Assembly: GCA_021807115.1 (NCBI GenBank)
Contig: JAKAPJ010000002.1
Coordinates: forward strand, 1 to 64,000
From: Microcaldota archaeon
Lineage (GTDB): Archaea; Micrarchaeota; Micrarchaeia; Micrarchaeales; Micrarchaeaceae
Reading direction: 5' to 3'
Length of the DNA: 64,000 nucleotides
Each line of letters begins with the position of its first letter. Positions within the stretch are counted from its first letter, which is position 1. The notes beneath the pieces were generated by a model. That model did not search any database and was not told where the DNA came from. It saw nothing but the letters and a program-made list of their open reading frames with translations. Both the position numbers and the translations under genes were made by a program. This document shows positions 48,621 through 58,126 of this stretch, piece by piece.

Positions 48621-49199
48621 TTGACGCGCATGAATAACGGGAAGCGGCTACGCGCCGGAAGGGCAGAGATCATCGCATCGCTGCTAGCGTTTGCATTGTC
48701 TTTCTCCGCTGTCATGCTGTTCCTAGTGCTCGGCGCAGGTAGGGCGTCTGGCTACACTGCGACAACCAACACGGTTGGAGTGGTCAATGTCCTTGGAACG
48801 TGCTTCATATTCCTTACCCCAAACATAATAAACTTCGGAAGCATAGAGCCCGGCTCAAACAGCGGCATAGCAAATGTAGTAACAGACAACGACCTTTTCG
48901 GTAACGTCAACGCGAACATGATGCTTTACGGGACAAACTGGTGCGCACCGAACCTGTCGACATGCTCGAACACGTTCCAGGTAACAAATACGGCCTGGAA
49001 CCCGACATCGAACACACTCTTCTACCCAACAGTGGGCAACCAGCTGCAGTTGCAGGCCGCGATGGCCGACACCGGCATAGTCGTGGGTTTCGGTTCGGCG
49101 GCGCAGCCGGGGTCCAACGTGTATTTCGGGGTCGCAATACCTCCAAGCCAGCCGCTTGGCCTATATACGCAGAACATTATAATAGAGAATTCATGCTGA
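48621..49199 (+). CDS. Small secreted 'C-terminal Cys' family protein, paralog B
   Basis: GTCFIFLTPNIINFGSIEPGSN...; NVYFGVAIPPSQPLGLYTQNIIIENSC*. Confidence 0.82.
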   Translation: MTRMNNGKRLRAGRAEIIASLLAFALSFSAVMLFLVLGAGRASGYTATTNTVGVVNVLGTCFIFLTPNIINFGSIEPGSNSGIANVVTDNDLFGNVNANMMLYGTNWCAPNLSTCSNTFQVTNTAWNPTSNTLFYPTVGNQLQLQAAMADTGIVVGFGSAAQPGSNVYFGVAIPPSQPLGLYTQNIIIENSC

Positions 49200-49211
49200 A
49201 GGTGTAATACG

Positions 49212-49874
49212 ATGCAGAAGCAAAACAATGTAAGGATGTCGCGCACTGAACTGCTGGCAGTGGCAGTCGTGGCAGTGGCCACCTTCTCCGTATTCCTTGC
49301 GCTTGCCTTCAACCTTGACTTCATACCGCTTGCAAGTGCGGCATACAACTCGCCTTCAAACGTGGTGGCAACCGCCAACGTGCTTTCCATATGCTTTACT
49401 GTGCTGACGCCCAATGGGCTCAATGGGTACCAGGTGATAACCCCGGCCAACGTTGCAAACGACCTAGTGTTCGGCGGCGGAGTGTTCGGCGGCGGCACCA
49501 ACGGGATAAGCCCGACCTTCAGCGTGCCTACCTCAGTGCAGCTCATAGACAATGACATAGGCGGCAACGCAAACGCCAACGTGCTGATAGCCGGATCCAA
49601 CTGGTTCCAGGTTACAAACTCCGCAAATACGTTCTACGAGTACGGCAACATACTGTGGAACCCCGTGACCTTAGGCACCTTCAGCGGCAATGACCTCAAC
49701 CTATACAACGGGCAGTCTGCATCGCTTGGCGCAACAAACATATTCATAACAGCCCCGGCAGTCCCATCCCCGACCAACGGTGTGGCTGCCAATATATTCT
49801 TTGGCCTCCAGATACCGTTCGGCCAGCAGTTGGGCATCTACTACGAGAACATAGTGGTAGAGAACAGCTGCTGA
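49212..49874 (+). CDS. Small secreted 'C-terminal Cys' family protein, paralog C
   Basis: MQKQNNVRMSRTELLAVAVVAV leader; ...NIFFGLQIPFGQQLGIYYENIVVENSC*. Confidence 0.82.
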   Translation: MQKQNNVRMSRTELLAVAVVAVATFSVFLALAFNLDFIPLASAAYNSPSNVVATANVLSICFTVLTPNGLNGYQVITPANVANDLVFGGGVFGGGTNGISPTFSVPTSVQLIDNDIGGNANANVLIAGSNWFQVTNSANTFYEYGNILWNPVTLGTFSGNDLNLYNGQSASLGATNIFITAPAVPSPTNGVAANIFFGLQIPFGQQLGIYYENIVVENSC

Positions 49875-49928
49875 AAAGTGGGCAAAAGGATATAAGGATG
49901 CAAGAATCAATGTAGATTGGATGATGTA

Positions 49929-50840
49929 ATGGCTTCTGTGGCAGGGCGCATAATAAAGCCAAGCCACGCAGTTCTACTTCTGGCTATTCTTGCCGCATTA
50001 GTGCCATTGGCCTACGGGCAGATAGGCGAAGTCGCCGGCCAGCTCAATTTCCAGATTCAGGTGGGCCACAGCCAGACGCTTACTCTAACCGTGCTTAACG
50101 AGGGATCGACCCCGATAGGCTTCGCGGTGCTCGCACCCAGCGGCTCTCAGCTGCAGGTAACATCAGCTAGGAACTCTACAGTGGGCCAGACAAGGCCTAC
50201 CATCGTCGTATACCCTATGAACGGTACAATACCTGCCAGGGGGGCTGCAACCATAAACGTTACGGTGTCCATGCCCCTCAACGACACCCCAGGCAAGGCG
50301 TCATACGAGGGCATAATTCAGGTGCTGCAGTCCTCGAACCAGACAAACCCGGGTGGCGCAGTGCTTCAGGAGGGCGTAGCCAAGATATTCTCGGTTGGCG
50401 CCATACCATCCACCACCACGACAACATCCGTGACCACCACAATACCCGGCGTGACTGCCACAACGGCATCCGCGCTCTCATACACCACCTACCTCATACC
50501 TGTCATATGGCTTGCAATAATCGTGCTGATACTTTGGTATCTTACCGCTGTCAAGCGGTTCATAAGGGCAGGCGGCAAGCCGGCAAGGCTGTTCAAGGGT
50601 GCACCGTCCAAGGCTGCCGCAGGCAGGTCCGCAGCGGCGCGGGCGCAGCCGGGCAGGGCTGCCTCAAGGAAGCGCGGCGCAGCCGCCAAGGCAACTCCCA
50701 AGGGCAAGAAGGCATCTTCGGAGGCAAAGGAGCTCCAGAGGCAGATAGCAGAGCTGAAGAGGCAGAACGCCGCACTGCAGAAGAGAGCAAAGACCGCGCC
50801 AAAGGCCGGCCGCGGCGCCAAGAAGGCCAAGAAGCGCTGA
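49929..50840 (+). CDS. Surface protein: beta domain, Thr/Ser stalk, TM, Lys/Ala/Arg-rich cytoplasmic tail with coiled coil
   Basis: GQLNFQIQVGHSQTLTLTVLNEGSTPIGFAVLAPSG...; TTTTTSVTTTIPGVTATT; LIPVIWLAIIVLILWYL; basic tail ...EAKELQRQIAELKRQNAALQKRAKTAPKAGRGAKKAKKR. Confidence 0.8.
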   Translation: MASVAGRIIKPSHAVLLLAILAALVPLAYGQIGEVAGQLNFQIQVGHSQTLTLTVLNEGSTPIGFAVLAPSGSQLQVTSARNSTVGQTRPTIVVYPMNGTIPARGAATINVTVSMPLNDTPGKASYEGIIQVLQSSNQTNPGGAVLQEGVAKIFSVGAIPSTTTTTSVTTTIPGVTATTASALSYTTYLIPVIWLAIIVLILWYLTAVKRFIRAGGKPARLFKGAPSKAAAGRSAAARAQPGRAASRKRGAAAKATPKGKKASSEAKELQRQIAELKRQNAALQKRAKTAPKAGRGAKKAKKR

Positions 50841-50935
50841 CCCCAGCGCACCCAGTGCACACTGCGACATGGCGGATGCCAGTCGGTTCCGCAAATAAGC
50901 AACGTTTAAAAAGGTAAGTTGCAAAATAGATATCG

Positions 50936-51496
50936 ATGCTAATGCCGGCAAAAAGAAACAATATGGTCGCCGTGACAACAGTTGCGGTATCATTCCTGAT
51001 GGCTGCATCCATACTTGCGGAGTTCGCCATGCTCCAGGCATACGCATTCTCCAATGCCTCCTCCGTGAACGTGATCAATGCTATGATCACGGTAACCGGC
51101 AGCTGCTTCATATCGCTGAACACCAACGTGATAAATTTCGGCCAGATACCTGCCGGCAGCAACACGGCCCGCACCCTCAATGACATAACCGTCAACGACC
51201 CGTTCGGCAACATCGCGGCTAACGTGCTGATTTCCGGCACTAACTGGATATCTACGTCCAGCTCCGCAAACTTCTTCGTGTCAAACACGATATGGAACCC
51301 GACCAATGACTTCCTGGCTAACGGCAATGCGCTGTTACTGTTCCCGAGCCAGCCCACCGACACAAAGATAGAGATACCGGCTCCCAACGTAATCAACCCA
51401 AATACCGACAACCTGATATATTTCGGGCTGTACATACCTACGCTCACCGCACTTGGCGTATACACACAGAACATAGTGCTTGAGAACAGCTGCTGA
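50936..51496 (+). CDS. Small secreted 'C-terminal Cys' family protein, paralog D
   Basis: GSCFISLNTNVINFGQIPAGSNTARTLNDITVNDPFGNIAANVLISGTNW...LGVYTQNIVLENSC*. Confidence 0.82.
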   Translation: MLMPAKRNNMVAVTTVAVSFLMAASILAEFAMLQAYAFSNASSVNVINAMITVTGSCFISLNTNVINFGQIPAGSNTARTLNDITVNDPFGNIAANVLISGTNWISTSSSANFFVSNTIWNPTNDFLANGNALLLFPSQPTDTKIEIPAPNVINPNTDNLIYFGLYIPTLTALGVYTQNIVLENSC

Positions 51497-51498
51497 CG

Positions 51499-52068
51499 GT
51501 GCAGAACATGCAATATAAAAACAACGCAAGGATGTCGCGCGCTGAACTGCTCGCATTGGCAGCCGCCGCGGTTGTCGCATCCTCCGCCATACTTGCGACT
51601 GTGCTAAACTTCAGTGCAGTGGGCCTGGCCCTGGCCGCTACCAGCGGCACGTCCAACGTGCTTGCATCCGCCAACGTCATAGCCAGCTGCTTCATAAGCA
51701 TAAGCGACAACCAGATAAACTTCGGCAACGTCCCGGCAGGCGGAGACACGTCGACCACCCTGAACGCGATTACCGTCAACGATCCGTTCGGCAACGCGCC
51801 GGCAAACATATTCCTTTCAGGCACCTCCTGGAACGGGCCGTTAACCGCAAACTTCCAGGTGACCAACACACTATGGGCGAGCGCCGACGTTACGCTTTCA
51901 TCCGCCACCGAGCTGACCAATACGTTCGTGGACACCGCGATACAGATAGCGGCACCTAACACCGTAGTGACCAGCCCAGGCAACTTAGTCTACTTTGGCG
52001 CAAACGTACCGAAAGTCATGCCAACTGGCGTATATACGCAGAACATATTCGTCGAAAACCAGTGCTGA
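51499..52068 (+). CDS. Small secreted 'C-terminal Cys' family protein, paralog E
   Basis: NNARMSRAELLALAAAAV leader; ASCFISISDNQINFGNVPAGGDTSTTLNAITVNDPFGNAPANIFLSGTSW...GVYTQNIFVENQC*. Confidence 0.82.
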   Translation: MQNMQYKNNARMSRAELLALAAAAVVASSAILATVLNFSAVGLALAATSGTSNVLASANVIASCFISISDNQINFGNVPAGGDTSTTLNAITVNDPFGNAPANIFLSGTSWNGPLTANFQVTNTLWASADVTLSSATELTNTFVDTAIQIAAPNTVVTSPGNLVYFGANVPKVMPTGVYTQNIFVENQC

Positions 52069-52105
52069 GCCGCGCACGCCCAGCACCTGCTTCACGGGGC
52101 TTACC

Positions 52106-52507
52106 ATGCACTTGGACAATGGCACGCTTCTGACCATAGCATTCGTAGTCGCATCCTCCGTATTCATGCTCGGCGCCTTGTTGCATAACGCCCCTTCGCA
52201 GGCATCGCGCGGCAATCCGTATTCGGTTAATGCTACAATGCTGTCAGCACAGCAGTGCAATGGCTACTGCTGGGCAGGCTACTCCATAGGCTCCATATAC
52301 ATAAGGGCGGTGAACGCACAGAACGTCACGGGCACCATAATGTACAATTCGATAGGGGTGGAGCTCGGCATGCCAATCACAATAATGCCCGGCACCTACG
52401 TCTCTGACTGCCAAGGCCACACAATCAGCATATCCTACATGGGCTCAGGGCGGGTGCTGTTCTCAATAGAAAGAGCAGCAGGAACCGTCCCGGCGTGCCC
52501 CGTGTAG
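52106..52507 (+). CDS. Small secreted Cys-containing protein
   Basis: MHLDNGTLLTIAFVVASSVFMLGALLHNAPS signal; QQCNGYCWAGYS...YVSDCQGH...VPACPV*. Confidence 0.65.
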   Translation: MHLDNGTLLTIAFVVASSVFMLGALLHNAPSQASRGNPYSVNATMLSAQQCNGYCWAGYSIGSIYIRAVNAQNVTGTIMYNSIGVELGMPITIMPGTYVSDCQGHTISISYMGSGRVLFSIERAAGTVPACPV

Positions 52508-52577
52508 GCTCTTGCACGCCCTTCCCCCGGGCCATTTCGCCACAGTCAAGCCGTGGCGTAAGGCTGGCAACACACGG

Positions 52578-53630
52578 CTATACCTCCTCAAGCCCGTAGG
52601 CGGAAGACTTCTCTTCCTTCGCCGCCCCGAGCACCGATGCGCCGCTTATCCCCGTGAATATCGCTATCACCGACACCATCCCGTTGTAGGACGGGTCTAT
52701 CCTCGCTCCCCAAATAACGTTGGCGTTCGGCGCAGTTATGTCTGTTATCCCCCTGCCTATCTCGTTCGCTTCGCCAAGGGTCATGTCTTCTCCTCCGGTT
52801 ATGTGCAGCAGCACCGAAGTCGCGCCCTCGTAGTTGACGTCAAGCAGCTTGTTCTTGAATGTGTCCCTGACCACGTCCTCCACCTTGCCCGAGCCCTTGC
52901 CCTCCCCAACGCTTATGAACGCCAGCCCCCCGCCCCCCAATATCGACTTTATGTCTGCGAAGTCTATGTTTATCAGGCTTGGCGTGTTTATCGCCTCAGT
53001 TATGCCCCGCACCGCCCTGGACGTCACCTCGTCGGCCACCTTGAAGGCCTGCTCCATGGCCAGGTTAGGGTAGAGCGTAACCAGCCTCTGGTTGTCTATC
53101 ACAATGAGCGTGTCCACATGCTTGCTGAGCTCCTCCACGCCCTTCTGCGCCACCTGCAGCCTAACCCTCTCCAGCGCGAACGGCACAGTAACTATGCCTA
53201 TGACTATCGCGCCAGCGTTCCTTGCGACCTCCGCCACAACCGGCGCAGAGCCCGTGCCAGTGCCACCTCCCATGCCCGCGGTCACGAACACGAGGTTGTA
53301 GTCGCGCAGCGCGTCCTCTATCTCATGCTTGGAGAACATGGCAGCCTTGGCGCCTATCTCGGGGAAACCCCCGGCCCCCATGCCGCGCGTAAGCTCCCTG
53401 CCTATGAGTATGCGCTTTATGGCCGGGTCCATCATCTTGAGGTGGTTCGCGTCGGTGTTCACCGCAACGAGGGTTGCGCCGCGTATGCCCATCTTCGACA
53501 CCCGCTGCACGGTGTTGCTGCCCCCGCCGCCGCACCCGCACACTGCTATCTTAGTCCTGAACAGGTCCGAGTCCGCCATAGCGGGGTTCAGCGCACTTTG
53601 CACTATGTCGTCAGCCAAGCAAGCACCCAC
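52578..53630 (-). CDS. ftsZ: Cell division GTPase FtsZ
   Basis: VCGCGGGGSNTVQRV, NTDANHL, TAGMGGGTGTGSAPVVAEVAR tubulin signature. Confidence 0.95.
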   Translation of the reverse strand: MGACLADDIVQSALNPAMADSDLFRTKIAVCGCGGGGSNTVQRVSKMGIRGATLVAVNTDANHLKMMDPAIKRILIGRELTRGMGAGGFPEIGAKAAMFSKHEIEDALRDYNLVFVTAGMGGGTGTGSAPVVAEVARNAGAIVIGIVTVPFALERVRLQVAQKGVEELSKHVDTLIVIDNQRLVTLYPNLAMEQAFKVADEVTSRAVRGITEAINTPSLINIDFADIKSILGGGGLAFISVGEGKGSGKVEDVVRDTFKNKLLDVNYEGATSVLLHITGGEDMTLGEANEIGRGITDITAPNANVIWGARIDPSYNGMVSVIAIFTGISGASVLGAAKEEKSSAYGLEEV

Positions 53631-53700
53631 TGCACGCTAAGTAATGGAAAGACCATATTTAAAAGGATTGGTGTGCGCTGCGGTGCAGGCCGCTGCGAGT

Positions 53701-54654
53701 CTAGCCTCCCCTGAGCAGCCGCCCGCTTCCCTCGGAATTCCCCTCGGCCACTACCTCCCCAGTCCGTGCCGCGGAGCCCTTCCTAAGCAGCGGAGTCACG
53801 CCTTCAGCCCTCGGCACCTCAACGTATTTGCTGAATTCCAGCAGGTTCCTGAACACCCAGTCGCTGCCTCCGGCCCTGAACTGATCCAAGGAGCCGTCCC
53901 CAGACATCACAGACACTATAGTGACACCCGCATTCCTTGCGACCTTTATGTCGGAGGGCGAGTCGCCCACATACACCACCTCCTCAGGCGATGCGCCAAA
54001 CATCCTCATTATCCTGGTCACCCCGTCCCCGCTTGGTTTGCCCTCGACCGGCCTGCCGTCTATGACATCGCCCTTCACAAGCCGCGCGTAAAACTGCGAA
54101 ATGTCTATGCCCGGGAAGCCGCTCTGCTGGTTTGTAATGCTTGGTGCATTTGAAAACACGGCCACGGTGTAGCCGCTGATCTTTAGCCTTGCTATTGCCT
54201 CTGCGGCGCCAGGCACCATATGTACCAGGCCGTTGCCCACGTTGGTGAACCCTTCGGATATTATCTGGTCGTGCTTCCTGCTTATCTCATCCAGTATCCT
54301 GTCATCCGCAGGGGTTATGTGCCTTGCCACTATGGCATCAAGCTCCGCACCCAGGTTCGGGCGAGCCAGCACCTCCTTCAGGCTTGCACCCTCCCTCTGC
54401 ACCGCCAGCAGTACCTTCGCCCCAGGCCCGTCGCAGTACTTCTGCACCGTGCGTATGCGTCTCAGGTCGTCCATGTCAAACGGAAGGCTTAGCCCCTGGG
54501 ATTCAACCGCCTTGCTCAGGGCGGTATACACCAGCGCGCTGGAGTCTCTCAGCACGCCGTCGCCGTCCAGGACCACAAGCCGCAGCCTCTCAAAGCCCTG
54601 CTGCCGCAGCAGTGCGGCCTGCAGCTTTGTGCCGTCGTTCTGTATAGTTACCAT
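53701..54654 (-). CDS. HAD-superfamily hydrolase (phosphoglycolate phosphatase-like)
   Basis: VVLDGDGVLRDS, VAVFSNAPS, VEGKPSGDGVTRIMRMFGASPEEVVYVGDSPSDIKVARNAG. Confidence 0.82.
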   Translation of the reverse strand: MVTIQNDGTKLQAALLRQQGFERLRLVVLDGDGVLRDSSALVYTALSKAVESQGLSLPFDMDDLRRIRTVQKYCDGPGAKVLLAVQREGASLKEVLARPNLGAELDAIVARHITPADDRILDEISRKHDQIISEGFTNVGNGLVHMVPGAAEAIARLKISGYTVAVFSNAPSITNQQSGFPGIDISQFYARLVKGDVIDGRPVEGKPSGDGVTRIMRMFGASPEEVVYVGDSPSDIKVARNAGVTIVSVMSGDGSLDQFRAGGSDWVFRNLLEFSKYVEVPRAEGVTPLLRKGSAARTGEVVAEGNSEGSGRLLRGG

Positions 54655-54934
54655 TGCTGTCTATCCGCGTCGCGCCAGATATTTAAGTATGCCCTTTTTT
54701 ACCAAAAAACTAACATTTTCCAGAATTTTGGCCTCATTTAAGGCAGCAAAACCCCAAAACCTTGCAATGGAGGTTAAGGTCCCGCCGCCAGTCATTTAGT
54801 GCCGCGCCAAATTGCAGCCAAACATAACCAACTGCAAAGTGGCATCCGCGAATCCGCCTCCGTTGGTCAATCTCCCGACGTTGTACCTTCGCATCAAACT
54901 ACGCATTATTAAATCTTCCCACAGCATCATATCT

Positions 54935-56443
54935 ATGCGTTCTGGAAAGGCGCCTCGGCGCGCGCGGTCTGCAAAAGCACAAAAGCCCAGCATCCCGCAC
55001 CAGCATCCGACCAGCGCTTCAACGCCTAGCCACATGTCTGTTGCCATAGGGCTGACTTCCACGCTAGGGAGCATATTCCTATATTTCCCGCTCCTAATGC
55101 TCGTTGTGGTCACAGGCACCAACCTGGCGACGGCCATGAGCTCCACCCCGTCGCTCTCCACATTCTCGTGCGGCGTAAAATACTGCAGCAGCATGAGTGG
55201 AATATGCCCCGTATCCTGCTCCAACAGGGTACTTACGGGGCAGACGTGCGGGATGAACGGCAAGTTCTTTGTATTCGAGTGCGAACCATCAACAAGCACA
55301 ACCATCACCAGTACCACCATCACCACCACAACCGCAACCACCACAACAACCAAAACTACTACCTCAACCACAAGCACATCATCAACCACCACCAGAACCA
55401 CCACTACCACAACCATCCAAAGCGGCGCATCGGCGTACTGCATGGGCAGCGCACCAAACGCCCCAATATCTGCCCCGCCGCACGGCATATATGCTGCATC
55501 TGACCAGGGGATAGCCAACCCAAGCGTCTGGGACTACATAACAAACACGGTGATGAAGAACAATACTGACTGCGGGCTTGTGCTACTTGTGCACTGGAGC
55601 AACATAGAGCCGCAGAAGGGCGTGTACAACTGGTCGTACATAAATCAGTCAGTGGCGCCGTTCGTGAAGGCCGGCAAGAGCGTGGCGTTCGTGCTTGTCG
55701 GGAACGAGGAGGGCACCGTGCATGAGCTTAACGGGCAGTACGACACCCCGCAGTGGGTGCTCAACAGCGTACCGTACATACCCGCGGGGGTGTGCGCCCC
55801 GTTCCCCGAGCCTGTTTTCTGGAACAAGACCTACGAGAGCGACATACAGCAGTTCGAGACCACGTTCGAGAACCACATAGCATCCAGCAGTTTCTCCAGC
55901 TCTGTCTCCTACATAAGGTGGGGGTTCACGCAGGGCGGGGAGGACGAGGTCCCGTACAGGAACAATGCCGTAGGGTCAACATGCTACAACGACTGGGTCG
56001 CGCAGGGATATTCCACGACATCATTCTCCAAGTTCATAAACGACTCCATAAACTGGGTGGGCAAGCAGAATTTCCCGTACTGGTATTTTGTAGACATGGC
56101 GCCTGTACCAGGGGGCCCGCAGGAAGCGGTTACCGCAGCAAACTGGAGCACGACGAGCAAGATAGGCCTTGCATACCAGGGACTTGCCAAGACATCATTC
56201 CCTTCGGGCTGCAGCGACCAGAGCTGGTGCGCCACGTTCAAGAAGTACCTCAACATGCCAGACGAGATGCAGTTCGCCGCAGTGGATCCGTGCACCAACA
56301 TAACCAGCGACCTGCTTACCGCCATCAGCAATCACGCATCGGTCTTCGAGCTGAACGCTGAGCCGAACAACTACGGCGACTGGTACCGGTGCGGCAACTC
56401 CGCCCTGCTTCCGCCAGCCAACATAGTCAACCCCGCCACGTGA
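54935..56443 (+). CDS. Membrane-anchored, Thr-rich-linker extracytoplasmic protein with glycoside-hydrolase-like domain
   Basis: N-terminal TM, linker STTITSTTITTTTATTTTTKTTTSTTSTSSTTTRTTTTTTI, then GLVLLVHWSNIEPQKGVYNWSYINQSVAPFVKAGKSVAFVLVG (beta/alpha-barrel GH-like). Confidence 0.7.
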   Translation: MRSGKAPRRARSAKAQKPSIPHQHPTSASTPSHMSVAIGLTSTLGSIFLYFPLLMLVVVTGTNLATAMSSTPSLSTFSCGVKYCSSMSGICPVSCSNRVLTGQTCGMNGKFFVFECEPSTSTTITSTTITTTTATTTTTKTTTSTTSTSSTTTRTTTTTTIQSGASAYCMGSAPNAPISAPPHGIYAASDQGIANPSVWDYITNTVMKNNTDCGLVLLVHWSNIEPQKGVYNWSYINQSVAPFVKAGKSVAFVLVGNEEGTVHELNGQYDTPQWVLNSVPYIPAGVCAPFPEPVFWNKTYESDIQQFETTFENHIASSSFSSSVSYIRWGFTQGGEDEVPYRNNAVGSTCYNDWVAQGYSTTSFSKFINDSINWVGKQNFPYWYFVDMAPVPGGPQEAVTAANWSTTSKIGLAYQGLAKTSFPSGCSDQSWCATFKKYLNMPDEMQFAAVDPCTNITSDLLTAISNHASVFELNAEPNNYGDWYRCGNSALLPPANIVNPAT

Positions 56444-56581
56444 CCTGCCTCCTCAAACCCCCAGTTTCCAAGCAACTGCCAATAAAACTGCATCTTTTTA
56501 TAGGTTTTCCCACATAAAGTAAATACTGTTCTTTATCCTGCTCCCTCCCAGACAGGCAGCAGCACGGATCAGGTGTTTTAA

Positions 56582-57103
56582 ATGGCAAAACTAAGACCAG
56601 GAAGGACCTGCAGGACTCCCAACTCCCAGGCATGGGCCAGGTTCTCCCGCAGCAAGCCCCGCAAGAACTTCGTCAGGGCGCTGCCGCATACGAGCATACA
56701 GATATTCGACATGGGCAAGGACATCCCCGAATACGACCTAAGGATTATACTTGCACCCGAGGAGCCCATACAGCTGCGCTCCAACGCGCTGGAGGCCGCA
56801 AGGCTGGTCGCGCACAAGTACCTGGAAGCGTCGATTCCCGAGGGATTCTACATGAAGCTGATGGTGTACCCGCACAACGTAATAAGGGAGCACAAGATGG
56901 CAGTAGGCGCCGGTGCAGACAGGGTATCCAGGGGAATGAGCGAGGCATACGGCAGGCCCGTATCTGTGGCCGCAAGGATAAGGCCCAGGCAGCCCGTCTT
57001 CCTTGTCAAGACCAGGAGGGCCAACCGCGAGGTGGCGGTGTCCGCCCTAAGGAGGGCGTCGGCAAAGCTGTCCGGAATCTACAAGATCCGGGAGGCGGCC
57101 TGA
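56582..57103 (+). CDS. rpl10e: Ribosomal protein L10e (uL16)
   Basis: MAKLRPGRTCRTPNSQAWARFSRSKPRKNFVRALPHTSIQIFDMG...RPVSVAARIRPRQPVFLVKT. Confidence 0.92.
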   Translation: MAKLRPGRTCRTPNSQAWARFSRSKPRKNFVRALPHTSIQIFDMGKDIPEYDLRIILAPEEPIQLRSNALEAARLVAHKYLEASIPEGFYMKLMVYPHNVIREHKMAVGAGADRVSRGMSEAYGRPVSVAARIRPRQPVFLVKTRRANREVAVSALRRASAKLSGIYKIREAA

Positions 57104-57118
57104 CCACGGGTAATTCTG

Positions 57119-58072
57119 ATGCGAATACTTCTCCAATTTCCCGAAGGGCTCAAGCAGAAAGCCCTGGAGCATGCCAAGCGCATGGAGGCCGAGGGGAACG
57201 AGGTCTTCATATCGGCATCGCCCACGTTCGGGGCCTGTGACCTGGCGCTAGACGAGGCAAGGAACATAAAGGCGGACAAGCTGGTCCATTTCGGCCACGC
57301 TGAGTTCCACAAGGTGGACTTCAACGTTGAATACGTCCCCTACCCGATAGACGCCCCCCTGGACCTGCTGCCCAAGTCACTCGAGGCGCTCAATGGCTAT
57401 TCTACAATATCGCTTGTGACCACAATACAGCACATACACCAGCTGGAAGCAGTCAAGGCATTCTACGAGTCAAACGGCAAGAAGGTCGTCATAGGCAGGC
57501 CCTACGGGTTCGCCAAGAGGCCGGGGCAGATACTGGGCTGCGACATTGGCAGCGCCGCCTCAGTCGACCGCACGGTGGACGCTCACGTCTATTTCGGCGG
57601 GGGCATGTTCCACCCCCTTGGGGCGCTCCTCAATACCACAAAGCCGTTTTTCGTTGTCGAACCGTTCGAGAACAAGGTGGAGCGCATAGACGGCTACAGG
57701 GACACCTACAGGAAGCGCAGCAGGGGCAAGGTGATGCGCGCGCTCAAATCCTGCAGATTCGGGATACTGGTCAGCACAAAGAACGGCCAGCACAACATGA
57801 ACCTGGCCAGGATAGCAAAAGGCATGATTGAGCGTGCGGGGCTCAGCGCAGAGATACTAGTGGCCAACACATTCGACTTCATGTCCCTCAACAACATGCT
57901 CGAGTTCGACGCGTTCGTCAACACCGCCTGCCCGAGGCTGGCCATAGATGACATAGAGAGGACGCGTGCGCCGCTGCTGAGCGCCAATGAGCTGGCAGAG
58001 GTGCTGCGCTACAAGGCCGAGCTTATAACTCAAAAGAACTGCGCCCCAAATAAAGATTCGCAGAATCCATAG
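57119..58072 (+). CDS. dph2: Diphthamide biosynthesis radical enzyme Dph2
   Basis: LLQFPEGLKQKALEHAKRMEAEGNEVFISASPTFGACDLAL; ILGCDIGSA; FVNTACPRLAIDD (three Fe-S Cys). Confidence 0.9.
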   Translation: MRILLQFPEGLKQKALEHAKRMEAEGNEVFISASPTFGACDLALDEARNIKADKLVHFGHAEFHKVDFNVEYVPYPIDAPLDLLPKSLEALNGYSTISLVTTIQHIHQLEAVKAFYESNGKKVVIGRPYGFAKRPGQILGCDIGSAASVDRTVDAHVYFGGGMFHPLGALLNTTKPFFVVEPFENKVERIDGYRDTYRKRSRGKVMRALKSCRFGILVSTKNGQHNMNLARIAKGMIERAGLSAEILVANTFDFMSLNNMLEFDAFVNTACPRLAIDDIERTRAPLLSANELAEVLRYKAELITQKNCAPNKDSQNP

Positions 58073-58126
58073 CGAACAGCGGCCTCTTTTTGCGCATGCG
58101 ATGGATCGGACCCACCGTATCTGCCA

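Noticed and set aside
52512-53714. 400-aa plus-strand ORF rich in R/H/P
   Set aside because: Antisense of ftsZ.
55270-55430. ACC/ACA-rich repetitive stretch considered as a CRISPR or satellite repeat
   Set aside because: No regular repeat-spacer periodicity; it encodes an in-frame Thr/Ser linker.
54796-55518. Minus-strand 240-aa ORF with Val-rich repeat (VVVVVVLVVVDDVLVVEVVVLVVV)
   Set aside because: Exact antisense of the Thr-rich (ACN) linker of the plus-strand GH-like protein; composition artefact.
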